Source: DASRHG01 sp035650655
Lineage (GTDB): Bacteria; Desulfobacterota; Binatia; DP-6
Assembly (NCBI GenBank): GCA_035650655.1
Contig: DASRHG010000027.1
Coordinates: 37,738-101,737 of the forward strand
DNA length: 64,000 nt
Reading direction: 5' to 3'
The translations under genes were made by a program, and so were the position numbers. Below, in pieces: positions 24,930-33,884 of the stretch. The stretch's first letter is position 1, and every line of letters starts with the position of its first letter. The notes under the pieces are model-generated. The model had not been told where the DNA came from and did not search any database. It saw only the letters and a list, made by a program, of their open reading frames with translations.

Positions 24930-26435
24930 TCAGGGCCGCCCGCGCACACCGTACCTGACGGTCGCCTTCGCGCTGCCCTGGCCGGTCGTCGTGACCGTCC
25001 ACGTGTCCTTGAACCGCGCGACGTCGGCGAACTTGTTCCGCAGGGTCACGGTCTCGTTCAGGACCTCGAGCGACGCGCCGACCGGCACGATCGCTTCGCC
25101 GCCGGGGGCGAGGAACTCGAGGACCCGGACGCACGTCTCGTCCGGGCCGCAGCTCGGGCACTGGGCCTTCGAGCAGTCGGAGTCGTGCTCGCACGGCCGG
25201 ACGACGTTCTCCGAGCAATGCGACGAGGCGAGGCAGATCTCGCCGGCGACGCACGTCGGGCAGGCGCCCGGCGAGCAGTCGAGATTCGTGCTGCACGCGA
25301 CGTCGGTCGAGACCGAGCAGTGCTTCAGGTCGAAGGTCGTGGTGTGGGACATCTTCGTCCCGCCGACGTCGAGGTCCTCCGTGCACGAGAGCACGTTGCC
25401 GCCCTTCAGGAGGAAGGTGCACGGCGGGAGGCCGCCCTTCGGCCTGCTCTCGTTCCGCAGCACGAGCCGCAGGTTCACGGCGCTTCCGCCCGCCGCACCC
25501 GGGTCGTAGAGCGGCCGCTTCGGCGTCACCAGCGCGACGAGCCGCGGGTCGGAGCTGCACTCGGTGACCGTGAGCGAGATCTTGTCGCAGAGCGCGCTGC
25601 CGTCGGCGAGCGTCGCCGTCACCGCGGCGACGAACGGGCCCGCGCTCGTGTAGGTGAGGTCGTCGGTGCACGCGTCGTACGGGCGAGCGGGCGCGGGCAC
25701 AGCGCAGGTGCCGACGGTCTTCGAGGCGCCGCCGCCGTTGTCGAACGTGAAGCTCGAGACGGCGGGCAGGCCCGGTGGAAGGTCGAGCGTGGCGCCGAAG
25801 AAGGGCTCGACGCTCGTGGGGACGACCGGATGGCGGCCGACGCCGGCGTCGTCGTCGACGTAGAGGACGAGGCTCCCGAGGCGCCCGTAGCCGATCGTCG
25901 CGCGCGCCGCGCCAAGCCGGCGCCTCCCGGCCTTCACCTTCACCTGGATGCGAACCGCCCCGCCCTTGACCGGCCTCGACGTGCTCGCGGGCAGCGTGTC
26001 GCACGTGGGCGCCACCCAGAGGATCGAGGGCTCGCCGTAGAAGCGGAGCCGGTCGCCGGTCAGGTCGCAGGAGTTCCCGAACTCCGCGCACATCCCGGCG
26101 ATCGCCGCCGTCGTGTCGGCGGGCCCGAGGTCGAGGTCCGCGGCGACCGTCCCGACCGCGGGCCTCTTCACCGACCACGAATACCGGAGCGGCTGCCCCG
26201 GCGGCGCCCCGGCGGCCTCGGCGCGAAGGCGGACCACGTTCGCCGGGAGCCCGGCGTCGGTCAGCCGGAAGAGGCTCGAGCAATCCACCTCCTCCTGGGT
26301 CGTGTAGAGCGCCTCGGTCCGCGAGGCGGTGAGCCGGACGGTCGCACCGGCTGCGGTCGGGCCCGCGGCGACCGCGAGGACGAGCGCCATCGCGGGACCC
26401 GCGGGCCGCCGCCGGCCGCGCGCGCTCAGACGCAC
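24930..26435 (-). CDS. Exported Cys-rich protein of unknown function
   Basis: 501 residues with an Arg-rich n-region and hydrophobic stretch (AMALVLAVAAGPTAAGA). The mature part has Ig-like beta segments (LPANVVRLRAEAAGAP, LRYSWSVKRPAVG; VAAVTATLADGSALCDKISL) and, near residues 375-430, dense Cys repeats of the type CSTNLDCSPGACPTC and CEHDSDCSKAQCPSCG. Such repeats are shared with the secreted dehydrogenases here and with myxobacterial exported proteins. No enzyme motif is seen. It converges on the CoA-transferase pair 6 nt away. Confidence 0.7.
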   Translation of the reverse strand: MRLSARGRRRPAGPAMALVLAVAAGPTAAGATVRLTASRTEALYTTQEEVDCSSLFRLTDAGLPANVVRLRAEAAGAPPGQPLRYSWSVKRPAVGTVAADLDLGPADTTAAIAGMCAEFGNSCDLTGDRLRFYGEPSILWVAPTCDTLPASTSRPVKGGAVRIQVKVKAGRRRLGAARATIGYGRLGSLVLYVDDDAGVGRHPVVPTSVEPFFGATLDLPPGLPAVSSFTFDNGGGASKTVGTCAVPAPARPYDACTDDLTYTSAGPFVAAVTATLADGSALCDKISLTVTECSSDPRLVALVTPKRPLYDPGAAGGSAVNLRLVLRNESRPKGGLPPCTFLLKGGNVLSCTEDLDVGGTKMSHTTTFDLKHCSVSTDVACSTNLDCSPGACPTCVAGEICLASSHCSENVVRPCEHDSDCSKAQCPSCGPDETCVRVLEFLAPGGEAIVPVGASLEVLNETVTLRNKFADVARFKDTWTVTTTGQGSAKATVRYGVRGRP

Positions 26436-26524
26436 CCGCCCCCTCCCCTCTCACCCACGCGCGACGATTGCCGGATTCGTCCCCCGAAGGCAAGGTTCGG
26501 GCCGGCGGGGCTCGGGCACGGCAA

Positions 26525-26554
26525 TTGACACCGCCGGCGCGCTTCAATTTAGCT
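26525..26554 (+). promoter_or_regulatory. Promoter TTGACA-N17/18-TTTAGCT, leaderless geometry
   Basis: TTGACA at 26525-26530. After 17 or 18 nt comes TTTAGC or TTAGCT (26548-26554), in a local AT-rich patch. The ATG of the next gene is at 26562, 7 nt beyond, and there is no ribosome binding site, so transcription probably starts at the start codon. Confidence 0.5.
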
Positions 26555-26561
26555 GGGCTCG

Positions 26562-26900
26562 ATGGACGACCTCCGCCAGCAGGCGAGGCAGATCATCAGC
26601 CACGTCGTGCGGTCGATCGACCGCCGGCTCGCCGTCGAGGTGCGCGAGGTCCCGGGCCAGGACCGGCTCCACGTCGCCCTCACCCATCAGAGCCGGCGGG
26701 GCGAGCTCGAGCTGCCGCTCGAGCAGGTGCTCGCCGCCGCGGGCAGCTCGATGGCGCGGCACGAGCTCCGCCTCCGCCTGAAGCGTGCGAACGACACCAT
26801 GCTCTTCCGGCCGATGCCCGATCACCGCCTCTCCGTGAAGCCGGTTCTGCCGCCCGGCGGCCAGGCGGCGCGCCCGCCGCGCGGCCGCGGCCGCCGCTGA
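26562..26900 (+). CDS. Small unknown protein, 112 aa
   Basis: Begins MDDLRQQARQIISHVVRSID and continues with RLAVEVREVPGQDRLHVALTH, which suggests an alpha-beta fold, then SSMARHELRLRLKRAND, and ends with a basic PPRGRGRR tail. No signal peptide, Cys pairs or membrane segment. Coding support comes from frame quality and the promoter just upstream. The stop is 17 nt from the convergent ABC-F gene. Function unknown. Confidence 0.7.
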   Translation: MDDLRQQARQIISHVVRSIDRRLAVEVREVPGQDRLHVALTHQSRRGELELPLEQVLAAAGSSMARHELRLRLKRANDTMLFRPMPDHRLSVKPVLPPGGQAARPPRGRGRR

Positions 26901-26917
26901 CGGCGTCGCCCGTCCGC

Positions 26918-28588
26918 TCAGCGGGCCGCGCGCTTCGGCGCCGACGCCGGCGTCGGCGTCGGCGTCGGCGCGCGGAGCGCCGCCTGCGCCTTGGCCCGGA
27001 GGTAGTCCTCGTAGTTCCCGAGATAGCGGACCACCTTCCCGTGCCCCACCTCGAGGATCTGCGTCGGGAGCTGGTCGAGGAGATAGCGGTCGTGCGCGAC
27101 CAGCACGAGCGTCCCGCCGTACGCGAGGAGCGCCTCGAGGAGAACCTCCTTCGCGGTCAAGTCGAGGTGGTTCGTCGGCTCGTCGCGGAGGAGGCAGTTC
27201 GCGGGCTCGAGGAGGAGCTTCGCGAGCGCGAGCCGGCTCCGCTCGCCGCCCGAGAGGACGCCGACGCGCTTGTCGACGCTGTCGCCGGAGAAGAGGAAGG
27301 CGCCGAGGAGCGTCCGCACGTGCGGGGCCATCTCGACGGACGCGGCGCCCATCACCTCGGCGAGCACCGTCCTGTCGTCGCCCAGCATCTCGGCGTGGTC
27401 CTGGGCGAAGTACCCGAGCGCGACGTTGTGCCCGACCTTCCGCGAGCCGCCGTCCAGCGCGAGCACCCCGGCGAGCAGCTTGAGCAGCGTCGTCTTCCCG
27501 GCGCCGTTCGGCCCCACGAGCGCGACGCGCTGACCGCGCTCGATCAGCACGTCGGCGCCGTCGTACACGACCGTGTCGCCGTAGCGCTTCGTCGCACCCT
27601 CGAGCGCGAGCACGACGCGGCCGCTCCGCGCCGCCTCGGGCAGCCGGATCCTGAGCGTGCGCTCGTGGCCGTCCGGCGGCGGCAGGCGGTCCATCTTCTC
27701 GAGCTGCTTCAACCGGCTCTGCACGAGCGCCGCCTTCGACGCCTGGTAGCGGAAGCGGTTGATGAACGACTCGATCCGCTCGATCTCCGCCTTCTGGGTC
27801 TCGTACGCCGCCCGCGCCTGCTCGAGCCGCTGCTCGCGCTCGGCGAGGTAGCGGCTGTACGTCATCGGGTAGTCCGTCACCTTGCCGTGCAGCACCTCGG
27901 CGATCCGGTCGACGACGACGTCGAGGAAGTAGCGGTCGTGCGCCACCATGATGACCGTCCCGGGGTACGCGGCGAGGAACTCCTCGAGCCAGGTACGCGC
28001 CTCGAGGTCGAGGTAGTTCGTCGGCTCGTCGAGGAGGAGGACGTCCGGGCGGCGGAGGAGGAGCTGCGCCAGCGCGACGCGCATCTGCCAGCCGCCCGAC
28101 AGCGCCGCGCAGTCGCGTTCGAAGTCGGGCTCGGTGAAGCCGAGGCCGACGAGGACGCGCTCGGCCTCGGACTCGGTGTCGTAGCGGCCGCGGTGGTCCC
28201 ACTCCTCGCAGACCGCCACGTAGCGGTCCATGATCGTCTGGTACTCGTCGCTCTCCGGCGGCACCGTCGCGAGCGCGTGCTCGAGCGCGCTCCGGCGCTC
28301 GGCCAGCTCGTGCAGCTCCGCGAACGCGGCGAGCGCGTGGTCCCGCACCGTGACGCCGCGCGCGCCGAGGACGTGCTGCGGGAGGTAGCCGACGGTCGCG
28401 CCCCGGGGGAGCGCGACCGTGCCCGCGTCGGGCTCGAGCTCGCCCGCGACGATCTTGAGCAGCGTCGACTTCCCGGCGCCGTTCGGCCCGGTGAGGCCCA
28501 CGCGAGCGCCGTCCGGCACGGACCACGACACGTCGGCGAGCACGATCTGCCCGCCGTACCGCTTGGAGATGCCCACGACGTTCAGCAC
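26918..28588 (-). CDS. ABC-F family ATPase (translation-type, Uup/EttA-like)
   Basis: 556 residues with two ABC domains and no membrane segment. Domain 1: GLTGPNGAGKSTLLKI (Walker A), ALSGGWQMRVALAQ (signature), VLLLDEPTNYLDLE (Walker B). The linker region (about 245-300) has the charged ABC-F helices (RYLAEREQRLEQARAAYETQ). Domain 2: ALVGPNGAGKTTLLKL, VLSGGERSRLALAKL and CLLRDEPTNHLDL. The Arg before Asp in the second Walker B replaces a hydrophobic residue (codon at 27185-27187). ABC-F proteins act on the ribosome, some giving antibiotic resistance. Subfamily is not certain. Confidence 0.92.
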   Translation of the reverse strand: MLNVVGISKRYGGQIVLADVSWSVPDGARVGLTGPNGAGKSTLLKIVAGELEPDAGTVALPRGATVGYLPQHVLGARGVTVRDHALAAFAELHELAERRSALEHALATVPPESDEYQTIMDRYVAVCEEWDHRGRYDTESEAERVLVGLGFTEPDFERDCAALSGGWQMRVALAQLLLRRPDVLLLDEPTNYLDLEARTWLEEFLAAYPGTVIMVAHDRYFLDVVVDRIAEVLHGKVTDYPMTYSRYLAEREQRLEQARAAYETQKAEIERIESFINRFRYQASKAALVQSRLKQLEKMDRLPPPDGHERTLRIRLPEAARSGRVVLALEGATKRYGDTVVYDGADVLIERGQRVALVGPNGAGKTTLLKLLAGVLALDGGSRKVGHNVALGYFAQDHAEMLGDDRTVLAEVMGAASVEMAPHVRTLLGAFLFSGDSVDKRVGVLSGGERSRLALAKLLLEPANCLLRDEPTNHLDLTAKEVLLEALLAYGGTLVLVAHDRYLLDQLPTQILEVGHGKVVRYLGNYEDYLRAKAQAALRAPTPTPTPASAPKRAAR

Positions 28589-28666
28589 GGCCCGCCAGAA
28601 TGCCCGGCGCGCACGCGCCCGGCAAGGCGCCGGCGGGAGAGAAGGCTCTCTCGACCCCGGTCGCCG

Positions 28667-31411
28667 CTACGCGCGCAGCCGGAGCCCGGCGGGCAGCGCC
28701 TCGTCGAGGAGCCGTGCCTCCTCGGGCGCCTCGAGCGGCACCGGCTCGCGCACGAGGCGCGCGGCTCGGGCGCCGTGCGGCGCCGACTCGAGCCGCGCGG
28801 CGACGCGCTCGCGGAGCGCGGGGTCGAGGTCGCGGGCGCGGTCGCCCGTCGCGCGCGCGACCTGGGCGAGGGCGAAGGCGTGCGCCTCGGGCCGGGTCCA
28901 GTCGGCGCGAAGGAGCCGCTCGGCCCACTCGCCCGCCGTCTCCCGCGCGACGACGCAGTTGAGCGGCCCGTAGATCGGCGCGCGCGCGCCGAGCCGGGCG
29001 AGCGCCCAGTACTCCTGGTCGCTCGCCCGGCCGCGCTCGACCTCGCCGACGAGCACGGCGCCGAGCTCGGCGCGCGTCGCCGCCGGGAGCCGCTCGCACG
29101 CGCCGATCGCCTGCCACATCTCCCGCAGCTCCTGCGGCCCGGGACGCGGCCCCTTCGGCTTCCCGCGCCGGAGGAGCGCCGGCGCGACCAGCTGCTGGAG
29201 GTGCTGCTGCTGCCGCGCCGTGAGGCCGCCGGCGCTCCGCTTCCAGAGATTCCACCACTCCGCGCGGCACTGCGTCGCGCGGGGATGGCGGAGCTCGGCC
29301 GCGAGGACGCGCCAGAGCCGGTTGACGCGCAGCTCGTCCGCGGCGTCGCCGAATCCGGGGCGGAGGAGGAAGCCGGCGAGGTTCAGCCAGCGTGCCTCGT
29401 GCTCCGGCGAGCGGGCGCGCGCCGCTTCGCACGACCAGAGCACGTCCCACAGCGTCCGGATGGCGGCGAGCGGCCAGGCGTCGCGCTCGGCACCGAGCGC
29501 GTGCTCGAGGCGGCGGGTGAGGCCGACCGGGTCGTCGCCGCCCTCGAACGACGCGCGGGCGAGGCGCTCCGCCGCCTCGACGCGTGCCCGGTCGACGACG
29601 AGCGACGCGTTGCGCGCGGGTTCCGCCGCGCCCGGCTGGTCGCGCAGGCGAAACTCGAGCCGCCAGCGGTGCTCCGTCGTGCGCGAGCGGCACCACACCT
29701 CGAGCGTGCCGAGCTCCGTGAGGCGCACCTCCAGGTGCACGGGCAGCGCGGTCTCGGCGAGCTTCCGCCCGAAGCGCAGCACCGTGCGGAGCGGCGGCAG
29801 CGGCGCGAGCGCCCCGGGCGGCGCCGTGACGACGTCGCCCGCGCGCTCGCCGCTCCGGTCGGTCGCCGTGTAGAGCGGGAACGCGACGGGACGGTTCGCG
29901 AGCAGCTCGAACTCCGGCGTCGCGATCTCCGCCGACTCGCCCTCCTCCATCCCGCGCGGCACGAGGCAGAGCGCGGTGACCGGCGCGCCGTCCTCCGGCG
30001 CGTCGCCGAGCCCGAGGTAGTAGCTGCGGGCGGCACCGCCCCCGATCCGGACGCCCGCGCCGCGGCGCACGAGCCCGGCGTACGCGGCGCCGCGCGCGAC
30101 CGCGAGGTGGAGCGACTCGTTCTCGAGCACCGCGGGCCGCCAGCCCCCGTCCGGTGCGTGCCAGGCGCCGACGACGTCGCGGAGCCGCTCGCGGACGATC
30201 GCCGGCTCGAGCGCGCCGCCGTTGAAGAGGAGCGCGTCGGGGCGGACGAGCGGGAGGTCGGTCTGTCCCGCGGCCTCGCGCTGCCGCGCGAGGAAGTCGG
30301 CGAGGTGTCGCGTGATCTCCGGCTCCTCGGCGAACGGGAGGCCGAACTCGCGGAGGGCCAGGCCCGCGGCGCGGCGCGGCCGCGCGTCGGCGGGCACGCG
30401 CGCGAAGAAGCCGTCGAGCACCACCGCTTCGGCGTCGGCGCGCGCGAGCGTCGCCGCGAGCGCGCCGCCGACGACCCCGCCGCCGCGCCCCGGCACCGTG
30501 ACGCGCACCTCGGCGACGGCCGGGTCGACGAGCATCCGCTCCTTCGCCGCGCGGCATTGAGCGACGAGGCCGTGGAAGCGCTGCGTGTCGAGCGTGCCAC
30601 CGCCGGGGAGGAGCCGGGCTTCCACCGTCCGCGCGAGCGCCATGTCGACGTTGTCGCCGCCGAGGAGGAGGTGCTCGCCGACGGCGACGCGCTCGAGCAC
30701 GAGCTCGCCGCGCGAGACGCGGGCCGCGACGAGCGAGAGGTCCGTCGTGCCGCCGCCCACGTCGACGACGCAGACGAGCGGCGTCGCCGCGAGCCGCGCG
30801 CGCCAGTCGTCCTCGTGACCCGCGAGCCACGCGTAGAGCGCGGCCTGCGGCTCCTCGATCAGGTGGAGGCCGCGGAGCCCGGCCGCCTCCGCGGCCATCA
30901 GCGTCAGCTCGCGGGCCGGCTCGTCGAACGACGCCGGCACGGTGAGGACGATCTCCTGCTCGGCGAGCGGCGCCGGCATGCGCGCGTCCCACGCGTCGCG
31001 GACGTGCGCGAGGTAGCGCGCCGACGCGTCGACCGGCGAGACCTTCGGGACGTCGGGCGGCCCGCCCCACGGAAGGATCGCCGCGGTGCGGTCGACGGCC
31101 GCATGGCAGAGCCACGACTTCGCCGACGTCACGAGCCGCCCCGGCACGCGCGCGCCCTGCTCGCGGGCGAGGACGCCGACGCAGAAGTCGCGCGCCGCCG
31201 CCCACGGCAGGTCGAGGCTCCCGGGCGGCAGCTCGTGCCCGGCGGCGAGGTAGAGGAAGGACGGCAGCGTCGCGCGGTCGCCGACCTCGCCCGGGGCGAC
31301 GAGCTGCGGGATCGCGAACACCTCGATCCGCCGGCCCGCCTCCGTGTCGACGTACGCGCAGGCGGTGTTCGTCGTGCCGAGGTCGATCCCGACGACGTAG
31401 CGCGCGGCCAC
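28667..31411 (-). CDS. Hsp70-family protein with DUF3731-type C terminus
   Basis: 914 residues from GTG 31411, 2 nt after the stop of the upstream Hsp70 gene; the longer frame would overlap that gene. ATPase domain signatures: VVGIDLGTTNTACAYVD (phosphate 1), VVDVGGGTTDLSLVAARV (phosphate 2) and FNGGALEPAIVRERL. After the nucleotide-binding domain and a short substrate-binding-like part (LGTLEVWCRSRTTEHRW), about 350 extra residues (HALGAERDAWPLAAIRTLWDV, LNLAGFLLRPGFGDAADELR, QYWALARLGARAPIYGPLN) match the DUF3731-type extension of DnaK-related proteins. Last of a three-gene cassette with DUF2760 and a second Hsp70. Confidence 0.9.
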   Translation of the reverse strand: MAARYVVGIDLGTTNTACAYVDTEAGRRIEVFAIPQLVAPGEVGDRATLPSFLYLAAGHELPPGSLDLPWAAARDFCVGVLAREQGARVPGRLVTSAKSWLCHAAVDRTAAILPWGGPPDVPKVSPVDASARYLAHVRDAWDARMPAPLAEQEIVLTVPASFDEPARELTLMAAEAAGLRGLHLIEEPQAALYAWLAGHEDDWRARLAATPLVCVVDVGGGTTDLSLVAARVSRGELVLERVAVGEHLLLGGDNVDMALARTVEARLLPGGGTLDTQRFHGLVAQCRAAKERMLVDPAVAEVRVTVPGRGGGVVGGALAATLARADAEAVVLDGFFARVPADARPRRAAGLALREFGLPFAEEPEITRHLADFLARQREAAGQTDLPLVRPDALLFNGGALEPAIVRERLRDVVGAWHAPDGGWRPAVLENESLHLAVARGAAYAGLVRRGAGVRIGGGAARSYYLGLGDAPEDGAPVTALCLVPRGMEEGESAEIATPEFELLANRPVAFPLYTATDRSGERAGDVVTAPPGALAPLPPLRTVLRFGRKLAETALPVHLEVRLTELGTLEVWCRSRTTEHRWRLEFRLRDQPGAAEPARNASLVVDRARVEAAERLARASFEGGDDPVGLTRRLEHALGAERDAWPLAAIRTLWDVLWSCEAARARSPEHEARWLNLAGFLLRPGFGDAADELRVNRLWRVLAAELRHPRATQCRAEWWNLWKRSAGGLTARQQQHLQQLVAPALLRRGKPKGPRPGPQELREMWQAIGACERLPAATRAELGAVLVGEVERGRASDQEYWALARLGARAPIYGPLNCVVARETAGEWAERLLRADWTRPEAHAFALAQVARATGDRARDLDPALRERVAARLESAPHGARAARLVREPVPLEAPEEARLLDEALPAGLRLRA

Positions 31412-31413
31412 CG

Positions 31414-33195
31414 TCAGCTCTGCTGCCGGACGTTCAGCTCGACCTTCCAGCGCCGCTCGCCCTCGCGCGCGACGCACCAGAGCTCGAGCGTGCCGAGCTC
31501 CGTGACACGCGCGCGGAGCCGCACGGGAACGGCGCGGTCCGCCTCGCCGTCACCGGAGAGCGTCGCCTCGATCGGCCGGAGCTCCTCGAGCTCCCCCACC
31601 TCGGAGGGCTCGAGGACGGCGCCCGGGCGGTCGGCGCGGCGCACCGACGAGCCGAAGAAGCGGAACTCGGCCGGCTCGCCGACGACGAGGCCGAACTCGA
31701 CCCCCGGCACGTCCGTCTCGCTCCCCTCCTCCATCCCGAACGGCGCGACGCAGAGCGCCTTCACCGGCGCCGGGACGCCGGGGACCGCGGGCGCGGCCGT
31801 CTCGACGCCCACGTAGTACGCGCGCGCCGTGCCGCCGCGGATGCGGACGCCGCGCCCCCGGCGCGCGAGCCCGTACGCCGCCGCACCCTCGGCGACGGCC
31901 AGGTCCGGGTGCGCCTCCCTCAGCACGCGCACGCCTCCCGCGCCGCCGCGCCACGCGTCGAGGACCTCGACCAGGCGGCGCCGGAGGAGCGGCGCCTTCA
32001 TGACGCCCCCGTTGAAGAGGACGGCCGTCGGGCCGGCGGGGGCGACGTCGCGGTGGCGGCCGAGGAACGCCGCGACGTGCCGCGTGACGGCGGGGTCGGC
32101 GGCGTACGCGAGCCCGAGCTCCTGGAGGCCGATGCGCCGCGCCGCACGCGGGCGGTCGTCGGCCGGCACGACGGGGAAGAAGCCGTCGAGCAGCGCGGTC
32201 TCGACGTCGGCGCGCGTCACCTGGGTCTTCACCGCGCCGCCGATCACCTTGCGCGACCGGCCGAGGACGACGACGGGCTCCTCGTCGCGCCCCGTCCCGG
32301 CGAGGAGCTTCTCCTTCGCCTCGCGGCTCGCGTGCGCGAGCGCCCGGAACTGCCAGTCGTCGAGCGCCGTGCCGGCGGCCGCGAGCGTCGCGCGCACCGC
32401 ATGCGCGAGCGCGAGATCCATGTTGTCGCCGCCGAGGAGGATGTGGTCGCCGACGGCCTTCCGCTCGAGGACGAGCTCGCCGCGCTCTTCGCCGACGGCG
32501 ACGAGCGAGAAGTCGGTCGTGCCGCCGCCGACGTCGATGACCAGGACGACGTCGCCGACGCGCACGTCGCGCCGCCAGCCGCCGCCCGTCGACGCGAGCC
32601 AGGCGTAGAACGCCGCCTGCGGCTCCTCGACGAGGTGCGCGTTCGGCAGGCCCGCCTCCGCGGCGGCGCGCGTCGTGAGCTCGCGCGCGGCCGCGTCGAA
32701 CGACGCCGGCACGCCGAGGTACACGTCCTGCGCGCCGAGCGGCTCGGGCATGGTCGCGTCCCACGCGGCCCGGAGGTGTGCGAGGTACGCGGCCGAGGCC
32801 GCGAGCGGCGAGACGCGGGCGACGTCGGGCGGCGCGTCGAAGGGGAGGAGCGGCGCCGTCGCGTCGGCGGTCCGCTGCGAGAGCCACGACTTCGCGGACG
32901 CGACGACCCGTGCCGGCACCTCGGCGCCGCGCGCGCGTGCGAGCTCGCCGACGACGTGCGCCGCGCGGCCCCAGGGCAGCTCGAGGCTCGCGGGCGCGAG
33001 CTCGCCCTCGGCGGGGAGGTAGAGGAACGACGGCAGCCGGTCGCGCGCCGCCACCTCACCCGGCTTCACGAGCTGCGGCACCGGGAGGACGCGGAGCGGC
33101 GGTGCGTCCGCTTCGAACTCCGCCTGCGTGTCGATCGCGGCGACGACGCTGTTCGTCGTGCCGAGGTCGACGCCGACCACGAACCGCGACGCCAT
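31414..33195 (-). CDS. Hsp70-family chaperone (DnaK/HscC-like)
   Basis: 593 residues from ATG 33195. Signatures: VVGVDLGTTNSVVAAID, LVIDVGGGTTDFSLVAVG, GDHILLGGDNMDLALA and the third ATPase block VLFNGGVMKAPLLRRRL. The C-terminal part is shorter than in DnaK, with MEEGSETDVPGVEFGL and LGTLELWCVAREGERRWKVE in place of a full peptide-binding domain and lid. No J-domain or GrpE gene is near. It ends 2 nt before the start of the 914-aa paralogue and begins 12 nt after the DUF2760 gene. Confidence 0.92.
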   Translation of the reverse strand: MASRFVVGVDLGTTNSVVAAIDTQAEFEADAPPLRVLPVPQLVKPGEVAARDRLPSFLYLPAEGELAPASLELPWGRAAHVVGELARARGAEVPARVVASAKSWLSQRTADATAPLLPFDAPPDVARVSPLAASAAYLAHLRAAWDATMPEPLGAQDVYLGVPASFDAAARELTTRAAAEAGLPNAHLVEEPQAAFYAWLASTGGGWRRDVRVGDVVLVIDVGGGTTDFSLVAVGEERGELVLERKAVGDHILLGGDNMDLALAHAVRATLAAAGTALDDWQFRALAHASREAKEKLLAGTGRDEEPVVVLGRSRKVIGGAVKTQVTRADVETALLDGFFPVVPADDRPRAARRIGLQELGLAYAADPAVTRHVAAFLGRHRDVAPAGPTAVLFNGGVMKAPLLRRRLVEVLDAWRGGAGGVRVLREAHPDLAVAEGAAAYGLARRGRGVRIRGGTARAYYVGVETAAPAVPGVPAPVKALCVAPFGMEEGSETDVPGVEFGLVVGEPAEFRFFGSSVRRADRPGAVLEPSEVGELEELRPIEATLSGDGEADRAVPVRLRARVTELGTLELWCVAREGERRWKVELNVRQQS

Positions 33196-33206
33196 CGACT
33201 CTCCCG

Positions 33207-33800
33207 CTACGCGATCTCGACCTCGGCGGGGGCAATGACGTGCGGGTCCTGCCCGCGACGCTCCGGCAGCGTCGGCCGCGTCGCGCGCCAGCCGGGGTGC
33301 CGCAGCACGCCGCGGAAGGGCGGCGAGCCCGTCACGCTGCCCGAGAGCCGGATCGCGGAGGGGTCGAAGCCCGGGGGGACCTCGACCGTCTCGCCCTCGG
33401 CGCCGGCGAGGACGGGCTCGAGCGCGACGCGCGCGCGAAGCGCCTTCCGGCAGCTCTCCTGGATGCCGCGCGTCGCGGCGCCGATCTGCTCGTCGCTGTA
33501 CGGCGAGAGGTCCTCGGTGAGGAAGTCGACGAGCCGGCCCTCCTCCTGGAGCACGGCGAGGAGACGGAGCGCGTCGTCGGACGGCGGCGGCTCGGGCGTC
33601 GCGGCGACGGCCGCGGGCGCCGCGGTCCCCGGAAGCGCCACGGCGAGGAGCAGGGCGAGCACGAACGGCCCGCCGACGAGCCACGCGACACACGCGACGC
33701 ACGCGAGCGGGTCGGCGCCGGTCGCGTGCGCGAGGGTCCAGTAGTTGCCGCCGGCGACCGCCGCGGCGGGGAGCAGGGCGACCAGGAGCGCCTTCGTCAT
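33207..33800 (-). CDS. DUF2760 protein, membrane-anchored
   Basis: 197 residues from ATG 33800. Two N-terminal hydrophobic segments (TKALLVALLPAAAVAGGNYW and VAWLVGGPFVLALLLAVAL) are followed by a Pro-rich linker and the DUF2760 core: ALRLLAVLQEEGRLVDFLTEDL, QIGAATRGIQESCRKAL and the end PPFRGVLRHPGWRATRP. DUF2760 genes are regularly found directly upstream of Hsp70 genes, as here. The protein may be a membrane partner of the two Hsp70s; this is inference. Confidence 0.88.
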   Translation of the reverse strand: MTKALLVALLPAAAVAGGNYWTLAHATGADPLACVACVAWLVGGPFVLALLLAVALPGTAAPAAVAATPEPPPSDDALRLLAVLQEEGRLVDFLTEDLSPYSDEQIGAATRGIQESCRKALRARVALEPVLAGAEGETVEVPPGFDPSAIRLSGSVTGSPPFRGVLRHPGWRATRPTLPERRGQDPHVIAPAEVEIA

Positions 33801-33884
33801 GATGCGCTCTCTGGTATCACAGGACCCGAGGTCGGCAAGTCGCGGCTTGCAAGGACCGCGCCCGCGAGGAAAAACCGCCTGCCG

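Noticed and set aside
26935..26975. Short GGCGTC tandem repeat at the 3' end of the ABC-F gene as a possible repeat array
   Set aside because: It only encodes the Pro-Thr repeat of the protein's tail and has no spacers, so it is neither CRISPR nor a mobile repeat.
26468..31816. A 1782-codon plus-strand open frame
   Set aside because: It mirrors the ABC-F and Hsp70 genes in an antisense frame and contains no recognisable domain.
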